This document shows positions 1 through 8,030 of a stretch of 8,030 nt of DNA, piece after piece. Both the position numbers and the translations under genes were made by a program. Position 1 is the first letter of the stretch, and each line of letters starts with the position of its first letter. Under the pieces are notes generated by a model. The model ran no database searches. It was given only the letters and a program-made list of their open reading frames with translations, and was not told where the DNA came from. Source of the DNA: Pseudomonadota bacterium (GTDB lineage Bacteria > Myxococcota > Myxococcia > Myxococcales > Myxococcaceae); NCBI GenBank assembly GCA_023424585.1, contig JAFADT010000851.1, positions 1 to 8,030 of the forward strand, given 5' to 3'.

Positions 1-624
1 GGCTACGATACGGCGCAGGCCGCGCTCGAGGGCGCCCGCGCGCAGCTCGCGATGGCCGAGGAGGGCCGGCGCTCCGCGGAGAGCAAGGTGGCGGAGGCGA
101 AGGGCCAGCTCGACGTGAGCGCGCCCATCGACGAGAAGATCGCCGCCGCCCAGGCCAACGCGGCGCTGGCGCACGCCCGGGTGAAGGGCGCGGAGGCCGC
201 GCTCGACCAGGCGAAGCTCCAACTGGAGGACACGCGCATCGTCGCCCCGGCGGACGGCCAGGTGTCCAAGCTGTCCGTGCACGCGGGCCAGCTGCTCACC
301 CCCGGCCAGTCCGTGGCGGAGCTGGTGCCCACGACGACCTACGTCGTGGCCAACTTCAAGGAGACGCAGGTGGGCCACATGAAGCCCGGGCAGCGCGTGG
401 AGGTGGAGCTGGACGCCTTCTCCGGTGAGAAGCTGGAGGGCCGGGTGGAGAGCCTCTCCGGTGGAACGGGCTCGCGCTTCTCCCTGCTCCCGCCCGACAA
501 CGCGTCCGGCAACTTCGTGAAGGTGGTGCAGCGCGTGCCCGTGCGCATCAGCTGGGTGCACCCGCCGGAGGGCCTGGCCCTGCGCGCCGGCCTCTCCGCG
601 GACGTGACGGTGCACACGAAGTAG
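1..624 (+). CDS. EmrA/HlyD-family membrane fusion protein of an efflux system (5' truncated)
   Basis: This is the C-terminal part of a periplasmic adaptor that would join an inner-membrane exporter to an outer-membrane channel. The reading frame is open from base 1, so the start lies outside the window; 207 residues are visible and relatives have about 350-400. Visible residues 1-75 are rich in Ala, Glu, Gln and Lys, as in the coiled-coil hairpin of the family. Next comes the lipoyl/barrel-sandwich half-motif (RIVAPADGQV near residues 79-88, then the HAGQLLTPGQ loop), then a beta-barrel with YVVANFKETQVG and KPGQRVEVELD. The segment FSLLPPDNASGNFVKVVQR near 160-178 is typical of EmrA-type adaptors that pair with MFS (EmrB) pumps; this is family knowledge. 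No EmrB-like gene follows, because the next gene is convergent, so any partner must lie upstream or elsewhere. The family call is secure; the substrate is unknown. Confidence 0.9.
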   Translation, partial: GYDTAQAALEGARAQLAMAEEGRRSAESKVAEAKGQLDVSAPIDEKIAAAQANAALAHARVKGAEAALDQAKLQLEDTRIVAPADGQVSKLSVHAGQLLTPGQSVAELVPTTTYVVANFKETQVGHMKPGQRVEVELDAFSGEKLEGRVESLSGGTGSRFSLLPPDNASGNFVKVVQRVPVRISWVHPPEGLALRAGLSADVTVHTK

Positions 625-648
625 GCCCCCGCCGGAGCCCCACACCCC

Positions 649-680
649 CAGCGCCGCGGCTCGAAAGGGACGCGGCGCTG
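649..680 (+). terminator. GC-rich hairpin in convergent gap, possible terminator
   Basis: A perfect 10-bp inverted repeat (CAGCGCCGCG at 649-658 and its complement at 671-680) encloses a 12-base loop, starting 25 bases after the adaptor stop. It sits between two convergent genes, where a terminator is expected. Only a weak T-containing stretch (CTTCGT) follows, so intrinsic termination is uncertain. The rest of the 625-762 gap shows nothing else I can support. Confidence 0.35.
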
Positions 681-762
681 CTTCGTACCGGGAGGGTTGC
701 GCGCCCGCGCTCCCACGCCTCGCGGGGGCGGCAATCGCCCGTGCGAGGGACGGGGGCCGCCG

Positions 763-1245
763 TCAGAGCATGGCCACCATCTCCACGTCCGCGCGCGAGT
801 AGCCCGTCTCTCGCGATACCTCCGGGCCGGTGCGCGTGGTGACGAAGCCGTGCTTGCGGTACAGGCCCAGCGCGGGCCCCAGCGCGCTGTTGGTGACGAG
901 GTACATCCGCTTCGCGCCGCGCTCACGGGCCGTGGCCAGCGCGGCCCTCATCAGCGCGTCGCCCAGGTCGCGGCCCCTCGCCTCCGGGGCCACCGCCATC
1001 TTGCACAACTCGAACGTGTCCGCGTCCTCGCGCCTGAGCGCGCAGGTGCCCAGCACCTGCCCGTCCACGAGCGCGAAGAACACCTCGCCCCCCGCCGCCA
1101 CGAACATCCCGTGCGGATCCGCGAACGAGGCCTCGTCCGAGCCCTCGACGCGGAAGTCCTTCTCGATCCACTGCCGGTTGAGCCGCTCGAAGTGCTCGCG
1201 CAGGTCCGGCCGATAGGGGACGACCTCGACGGAGGCAGGGGCCAT
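763..1245 (-). CDS. GNAT-family N-acetyltransferase
   Basis: This 160-residue protein is about the length of a single GNAT domain, which transfers an acetyl group from acetyl-CoA to an amine; the acceptor is not predictable here. FFALVDGQVLGTCAL (about 56-70) forms the central strands. FELCKMAVAPEARGRDLGDALM (about 78-99) covers strand 4 and the acetyl-CoA pyrophosphate loop. YLVTNSALGPALGLYRKHGF (about 115-134) is the C-terminal half, with the LYrkhGF pattern common in the superfamily. In the loop, the usual R-G-x-G-[LI]-G reads R90-G-R-D-L-G95, so Asp93 replaces a normally conserved glycine. I chose the ATG at 1245 because it starts just before the domain and lies five bases after the transporter stop. 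There is no good Shine-Dalgarno sequence (only GTGAG nearby), so translation is probably coupled to the upstream gene. The frame stays open further upstream, but that part lies in the transporter gene and is not protein-like. Confidence 0.9.
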   Translation of the reverse strand: MAPASVEVVPYRPDLREHFERLNRQWIEKDFRVEGSDEASFADPHGMFVAAGGEVFFALVDGQVLGTCALRREDADTFELCKMAVAPEARGRDLGDALMRAALATARERGAKRMYLVTNSALGPALGLYRKHGFVTTRTGPEVSRETGYSRADVEMVAML

Positions 1246-1250
1246 GGCGC

Positions 1251-2546
1251 TCACGCGGCGGCGGCCGCCGCGGCGGGCTTCTTGCGCAGGAAGAGCACGA
1301 AGATGAGCGCCACGATGCTGATGCCCACCAGGGTGATGAGCCCGTCCGCCGCGATGGTGGCGCGCGTGCCGATGCCCCGGAACTCCGACGCGTGCCCGTC
1401 CAGCGCCGTCGTGTAGCTGATGGCGAAGTTCGAGGCCGCGACGAAGAGCGAGTACTTCGTCGTCACCGCCGCGCCGTCGCTCACCATCTCCAGCACCATG
1501 CCGGCGAAGGCCGCGAAGCCCGCGCCGTTGGCCAGGCTGTACGCGAGCGAACCCCAGATGTACGTGTTCGTCGTCATGGGCCCGGCCGCCATGGCGAACG
1601 CGCACAGCGCGGTGGCCCCGCCCATCAGCGCGTACGCGAGCTTGCGGTTCACCCGGTCCGACAGCCAGCCGCCCAGCAGCGAGCCCACCGCGCCGGTGAC
1701 GGCCATGCCCGGGCCGTTCACCATCTCCACCGTGTGCTCCGGCGCCTGGTACGCGCCCGCCATCGCGCTGAAGAGATTGGTGAGCGCGCCGCAGCTCACC
1801 GGCGCCAGGCAGAGCACCAGCATGATGAGCCCGTCGCGGCTGAACGCCGTCTTCACCAGATCCAGCACGATGCTCCTCACCCGGTCCACCGCCGCCTTGA
1901 ACAGCGGCCCGGTCGCCGCGGTGGTGGGGTCATGCCGCTCGGTGATCCAGAAGATGCCCGCGCCGCTCGCCAGCACCAGCGTGGCCAGCACGATGCCCGC
2001 CACCTGCCGGGAGAACTGGGTGGCCAGGAAGATGGCCAGCGCGCCCATCAGCGCGGTGGAGCCCACGTTGCCCGCCATCTGCCAGCCGCCCGTGCGCCCC
2101 TTGTCGGACGGCTTGGACGTCGTGGCCATCAGCCCGTTGAGCGCCGCGTGCGCCGTCGTCGCCGCCGCCTGCAAGGCCGTGAGCAGCAGCGTGAAGAGCC
2201 CCAGGTGCTGCGCGGGCTCCGGGAACATCGCGCACGCCAGGATGAGCAGCGCGGTGAGCAGCGTGCTCACGCCGTACCAGACGCGGCGCCATGGCCCCAG
2301 GTCGATGAGCGGCACCCACAGCAGCTTCCACGCGTGCGGCGAGAAGGCCGTGCCGGACAGCACGCCAATCTCCGCCAGCGGCATCCCGTCCTTCGCCAGC
2401 CAGTACGGCACCGCCGTCTGGAGGTAGCCCACGGCGGCGCCGAACTGCACCTCCAACAGGCCGAACAGCGGGGGCCAGGCCCAGCGCGGCTCCTCGGCGG
2501 TGGCGGTGGCCGGAAGCGCGGTCTCTTGTTCAATCAAGGGCGACAC
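1251..2546 (-). CDS. Major facilitator superfamily transporter, AmpG/PAT-like
   Basis: This is a 431-residue inner-membrane protein with about 12 hydrophobic segments, near residues 24-45, 58-80, 91-108, 115-135, 157-177, 182-199, 238-258, 275-295, 303-320, 328-350, 363-385 and 402-420. HAWKLLWVPLIDLGPWRR (71-88) follows helix 2 and resembles the KfLWaPLiDr signature of AmpG and related acetyl-CoA/drug (PAT) carriers. GGWLSDRVNRK (292-302) is a second-half MFS motif A. AmpG itself imports muropeptides, but the resemblance is too general to assign a substrate. The protein ends in seven alanines encoded by a GCC/GCG run. It is the first gene of a probable operon with the acetyltransferase and is divergent from the amylase. 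The start is uncertain. The GTG at 2546 comes directly after an in-frame TAG and has no Shine-Dalgarno sequence. A TTG three codons later (2537) has AGGTG six bases upstream and may be the real start. Confidence 0.88.
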   Translation of the reverse strand: MSPLIEQETALPATATAEEPRWAWPPLFGLLEVQFGAAVGYLQTAVPYWLAKDGMPLAEIGVLSGTAFSPHAWKLLWVPLIDLGPWRRVWYGVSTLLTALLILACAMFPEPAQHLGLFTLLLTALQAAATTAHAALNGLMATTSKPSDKGRTGGWQMAGNVGSTALMGALAIFLATQFSRQVAGIVLATLVLASGAGIFWITERHDPTTAATGPLFKAAVDRVRSIVLDLVKTAFSRDGLIMLVLCLAPVSCGALTNLFSAMAGAYQAPEHTVEMVNGPGMAVTGAVGSLLGGWLSDRVNRKLAYALMGGATALCAFAMAAGPMTTNTYIWGSLAYSLANGAGFAAFAGMVLEMVSDGAAVTTKYSLFVAASNFAISYTTALDGHASEFRGIGTRATIAADGLITLVGISIVALIFVLFLRKKPAAAAAAA

Positions 2547-2548
2547 CT
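2544..2548 (-). promoter_or_regulatory. Possible ribosome binding site (AGGTG) for a TTG start of the MFS gene
   Basis: Read on the minus strand, AGGTG overlaps the annotated GTG start and lies six bases before an in-frame TTG at 2537-2535. AGGTG matches the complement of the 16S anti-Shine-Dalgarno sequence. No comparable motif precedes the GTG. If used, it would shorten the transporter by three residues, with no effect on the fold. Confidence 0.3.
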
Positions 2549-2573
2549 ACAGGTGGGGACAGGGGAGGGTGGG

Positions 2574-2579
2574 ATTCTA
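2574..2579 (-). promoter_or_regulatory. Candidate -10 box (TAGAAT) for the MFS/GNAT operon
   Basis: TAGAAT on the minus strand is one of the few AT-rich hexamers in this gap and differs from TATAAT at one base. Transcription from it would give a leader of about 20 bases before the GTG. The missing -35 match keeps confidence low. Confidence 0.3.
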
Positions 2580-2719
2580 GACACCTCCGGCCTCCTGCAC
2601 AGCGCAACGCACCGCGCCGTCTCCTCGGAAGCACGGGGTGGGAGGGGCCCCTTCGACGGGGAGTCCTGGTCCGTGGGGGATGGCAGGACTAGCTTGCCCG
2701 CGCCTTCCCCCACAACCCC

Positions 2720-2724
2720 GAGGT
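2720..2724 (+). promoter_or_regulatory. Ribosome binding site fixing the amylase start
   Basis: GAGGT lies six bases before the ATG at 2731. It supports that ATG over in-frame upstream candidates such as the ATG at 2638. The upstream extension encodes a Gly/Pro-rich stretch that would bury the signal peptide. Confidence 0.6.
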
Positions 2725-2730
2725 CCCCTG

Positions 2731-4299
2731 ATGACGCTGAAGACCCGACTGCTGGTCGTCTCCACGGCCGGCCTGTTCGCCGCCGCGCCCGCCGTGGCCA
2801 GGCCGCTCGATGGCGCGAGCACCGACGTGATGATCCAGGGCTTCCACTGGAACTCCGCCAGCGCGGGCGGGTGGTGGACGACGGTGAAGAACAACGCCGC
2901 CGCGCTGAAGGCCGCGGGCTTCACGATGATCTGGCTGCCGCCGCCCTCCGACGCGGCGTCCACGCAGGGCTACCTGCCCCGGCAGCTCAACGTGCTCGAC
3001 TCCAGCTACGGCACGGAGGCGGAGCTCACCCAGGCGCTGGCCGCGCTCAACGCGCAGGGCATCAAGCCCATCGCGGACCTCGTGGTGAACCACCGCGTGG
3101 GCACCACCAACTGGGCGGACTTCACCAACCCCACCTGGCCCGGCTGCAGCGCGGTGGTCGCGGGCGACGAGTGGGCGAGCGCCTGCGGCAACGCCGACAG
3201 CGGCGAGGGCTACGCCGCGGCGCGCGACCTGGACCACTCGCAGGCGAACGTGCGCGCGGACCTGAAGACGTGGATGAACAGCCGCCTGAAGGGCGTGGGC
3301 TTCGCGGGCTGGCGGTTCGACTTCGTGAAGGGCTTCGCGGGCAGCTACGTGAAGGAGTACGTCACCGCCACGGACCCGTGGTTCTGCGTCGGCGAGTTCT
3401 GGCCGACGAACTACTTCGACGTGAACAACCCCAACGACTGGAAGCAGCAGATCGTCAACTGGGTGGACGCGACCACGGGCACCTGCGCCGCCTTCGACTT
3501 CGCCACCAAGGGCCTGCTCAACGATGCGCTCACCAACAACAACTACACGCGCCTGAAGGCGTCCGACGGCAAGCCCGCGGGCGGCATCGGCTGGTGGCCC
3601 AGCCGCCACGTCACCTTCGTGGACAACCACGACACCGGCCCCAGCGAGGCGTGCGGCAACGGGCAGAACCACTGGCCGGTGCCCTGCGCCAAGGTGATGC
3701 AGGGCTACGCCTACGTCCTCACCCACCCGGGCATCCCCACCGTCTACTGGGCGCACTACTTCAACTGGGGCCTGGGCAGCTCCATCCAGGCGCTGATGGA
3801 CATCCGCAAGAGCGCGGGCCTCACCTCCGAGTCCACCGTCAGCATCCAGCGCGCGGAGAGCGGCCTGTACGCGGCCATCATCGGCGGCAAGGTGGCGGTG
3901 AAGCTGGGCAGCGGCTCCTGGAGCCCCGGCACCGGCTGGACGCAGGCCGCCTCCGGCACGGACTACACCGTGTGGACCACCAGCACACCGCCCCCCACCG
4001 GCACCACCGCCAACGTGGAGTTCGTGTGCAACAACGGCACGACCGTGATGGGCCAGAACGTCTACGTCACCGGCAGCATCGCGGAGCTGGACTCCTGGAG
4101 CCCCACCACCAGCAAGCTCCTCAGCCCCACCGCGTACCCCACCTGGCGCGGCACCTACGCGCTGCCCGCGAACACCGCCGTGCAGTGGAAGTGCCTCAAG
4201 CGCGACGGCAGCGGCAACGTCGTCTGGCAGGGCGGTGGCAACAACACCCTCACCACCCCGGCCGCCGGCGGCAGCACCACCGCCACCGCCAGCTTCTAG
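2731..4299 (+). CDS. Secreted GH13 alpha-amylase with C-terminal CBM20 starch-binding domain, maltotetraohydrolase-like
   Basis: This 522-residue exported enzyme is predicted to cut alpha-1,4 bonds in starch or glycogen. Residues 1-23 form a Sec-type signal peptide: basic start, hydrophobic core, and an A-V-A cleavage site before Arg24. The GH13 barrel covers about 30-400. Region I is DLVVNH (116-121). Region II, GWRFDF, holds nucleophile Asp197. Region III, CVGEFW, holds acid/base Glu222. Region IV, FVDNHD, holds transition-state Asp301. DLDHSQ (166-171) matches the calcium-site segment of plant-type and related amylases. A short Thr/Pro linker (about 416-425) leads to a CBM20 domain (about 427-522). 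Its starch-contact positions are present by analogy with glucoamylase: W456, W472, K487 and W499. From memory, motif wording and domain order are closest to Pseudomonas stutzeri maltotetraose-forming amylase, but product size cannot be read from motifs. The start is set by GAGGT six bases before the ATG. The gene stands alone, divergent from the MFS gene and convergent with the RND operon. Confidence 0.95.
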   Translation: MTLKTRLLVVSTAGLFAAAPAVARPLDGASTDVMIQGFHWNSASAGGWWTTVKNNAAALKAAGFTMIWLPPPSDAASTQGYLPRQLNVLDSSYGTEAELTQALAALNAQGIKPIADLVVNHRVGTTNWADFTNPTWPGCSAVVAGDEWASACGNADSGEGYAAARDLDHSQANVRADLKTWMNSRLKGVGFAGWRFDFVKGFAGSYVKEYVTATDPWFCVGEFWPTNYFDVNNPNDWKQQIVNWVDATTGTCAAFDFATKGLLNDALTNNNYTRLKASDGKPAGGIGWWPSRHVTFVDNHDTGPSEACGNGQNHWPVPCAKVMQGYAYVLTHPGIPTVYWAHYFNWGLGSSIQALMDIRKSAGLTSESTVSIQRAESGLYAAIIGGKVAVKLGSGSWSPGTGWTQAASGTDYTVWTTSTPPPTGTTANVEFVCNNGTTVMGQNVYVTGSIAELDSWSPTTSKLLSPTAYPTWRGTYALPANTAVQWKCLKRDGSGNVVWQGGGNNTLTTPAAGGSTTATASF

Positions 4300-4316
4300 G
4301 ACGCCGGGCCAGGCGC

Positions 4317-4359
4317 CCCGCCCTCCTCTTCGCGCACCGGAAGGGGAGGGCGGTCTGTT
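4317..4359 (+). terminator. Probable intrinsic terminator after the amylase gene
   Basis: A 14-bp stem (4318-4331 pairing with 4340-4353) with an 8-base loop begins 18 bases after the amylase stop. It is followed by the T-rich TCTGTT. One pair is T4327-G4344, a tolerated U-G wobble in plus-strand RNA but an A-C mismatch in minus-strand RNA. The T-rich tail is also only on the plus-strand side. The hairpin therefore fits the amylase transcript better, though it may also slow RNA polymerase arriving from the convergent RND operon. Confidence 0.55.
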
Positions 4360-4388
4360 CCCGAGGCGCTGGGCCCGGGGGCGTCAGC

Positions 4389-7547
<3,159 letters not shown>

Positions 7548-7556
7548 GGTGTGGCG

Positions 7557-7562
7557 CCTCTC
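7557..7562 (-). promoter_or_regulatory. Ribosome binding site for the RND pump gene
   Basis: GAGAGG on the minus strand lies nine bases before the GTG at 7547, inside the 29-base gap after the adaptor stop. It supports the GTG start and independent re-initiation within the operon. Confidence 0.5.
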
Positions 7563-7576
7563 TTGGGAACCGCCTG

Positions 7577-8030
7577 CTAGCGGCTGCCGCCGGTGGTGCC
7601 GCCGGCGCCGGACGCCGTGCGGGGCAGCTGGGCATTCGTCGGGACCTCATCGGCCCGCGCGGTGCCCTGCGGCTGGGGGGACTCGTCGGTGTTGAGCGTG
7701 ACCTGCTTGGGGATGACGGGCATGCCGTCGCGGAGCATGTGCAGCGACGACACCGCCACGAGGTCGCCCTGCTTCAGGCCGCCCTCCACCACGTAGTTCA
7801 TGTCGCCCAGCTGGCCCAGGGCCACCGGGCGGCGCTCCACCAGCGCCTTGCCGTCCTTCTTCTCCACCACCATGGCGAAGGGCTGGCCGCTCTGGCGCAC
7901 CACCGCGAGCGCGGGGATCTGCAGCGCGTCCCGCGTGGCGTACACCAGCCGCGCCCGCAGGAGCTCGCTGGGGCGCAGGCCCACCGTGTTGCGGAAGGCG
8001 GCCTTCACCTCCACCAGCTGCGTGCGCGGA
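7577..8030 (-). CDS. RND efflux periplasmic adaptor (membrane fusion protein, AcrA/MexA-type), N-terminus beyond window
   Basis: This is the C-terminal part of the adaptor that would link the neighbouring RND pump to an outer-membrane channel. The frame is open to the right edge, giving 150 visible residues; full relatives have about 370-420. The end of the beta-barrel (VEVKAAFRNTVGLRPSELLRARL) is followed by the membrane-proximal domain: LQIPALAVVRQSGQPFAMVV, VALGQLGDMNYVVEGGLKQGDLVAV, then LRDGMPVIP. In most adaptors the first part reads n-x-LRPGMfvr; here Ser-Glu replaces the usual Gly-Met. A roughly 45-residue Gln/Thr/Gly-rich low-complexity tail follows and ends in GGTTGGSR; it is probably disordered. 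The gene stops 29 bases before the pump GTG, the usual adaptor-then-pump order. The operon promoter and any TetR-type regulator would lie to the right, outside the window. A GTG at 8014 is internal to the conserved domain and is not the real start. Confidence 0.93.
   Translation of the reverse strand, partial: PRTQLVEVKAAFRNTVGLRPSELLRARLVYATRDALQIPALAVVRQSGQPFAMVVEKKDGKALVERRPVALGQLGDMNYVVEGGLKQGDLVAVSSLHMLRDGMPVIPKQVTLNTDESPQPQGTARADEVPTNAQLPRTASGAGGTTGGSR

Larger units (their letters stand above)
2547..2730. promoter_or_regulatory. Divergent promoter region between MFS operon and amylase
   Basis: This 184-base non-coding gap separates two divergent genes and must hold both promoters unless transcription starts further away. 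On the minus strand TAGAAT (2579-2574), one base from the -10 consensus, lies 27 bases before the GTG, but no convincing -35 box sits 16-18 bases upstream. On the plus strand only a weak TAnnnT (TAGCTT, 2690-2695) was found, without a good -35. A short GGGGCCCC palindrome and the small hairpin CCCC-TTCGAC-GGGG lie at about 2644-2661. No operator could be assigned. Confidence 0.4.

Noticed and set aside
1254..1275. GCC/GCG-rich repeat run near the MFS gene end
   Set aside because: It simply encodes the C-terminal alanine run of the MFS protein; it is too short and irregular to be a functional repeat element.
1246..1605. N-terminal extension of the acetyltransferase frame
   Set aside because: The extra residues are Arg/Gly/His-rich, lie inside the MFS gene and match no GNAT structure; the ATG at 1245 fits the domain boundary.
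2638..2730. Upstream in-frame ATG for the amylase at 2638
   Set aside because: It would add 31 Gly/Pro-rich residues ahead of a clear signal peptide, while the ATG at 2731 has a GAGGT ribosome binding site at a six-base spacing.

Overview
The window is very GC-rich DNA with densely packed genes, strong G/C bias at third codon positions, GTG starts and short intergenic gaps. Together with a secreted starch-degrading enzyme and several efflux components, this suggests a myxobacterium (Myxococcus/Corallococcus-like). That assignment is inference from composition and protein flavour; no marker gene is present.

Layout from left to right. (1) Bases 1-624, plus strand: the C-terminal part of an EmrA/HlyD-type membrane fusion protein whose start lies outside the window. 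(2) Bases 763-2546, minus strand: a probable two-gene operon with a 12-helix major facilitator transporter (AmpG/PAT-like) followed, five bases after its stop, by a small GNAT acetyltransferase. (3) Bases 2731-4299, plus strand, divergent from the transporter: a secreted alpha-amylase with a GH13 catalytic barrel and a C-terminal CBM20 starch-binding domain, resembling maltotetraose-forming amylases. (4) Bases 4389-8030, minus strand: a tripartite RND efflux operon, with a periplasmic adaptor (its start lies beyond the right edge) followed after 29 bases by a complete AcrB/MexB-type (HAE1) inner-membrane pump. No outer-membrane channel gene is visible.

The two convergent junctions (625-762 and 4300-4388) each hold a GC-rich hairpin; the second has the better terminator character. 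The divergent gap 2547-2730 must hold the promoters for the transporter/acetyltransferase pair and the amylase. A candidate TAGAAT box lies on the transporter side, and a clear ribosome binding site fixes the amylase start.

Functionally, the window combines two export systems (an Emr-type adaptor fragment and an RND pump), one transporter/acetyltransferase pair of unknown substrate, and one secreted polysaccharide-degrading enzyme. All genes belong to recognisable families. I see no mobile element, CRISPR array, RNA gene or plainly novel system. The points most worth following are the amylase's product specificity, whether the divergent transporter handles its products, the altered glycine in the acetyltransferase's acetyl-CoA loop, and the uncertain transporter start.
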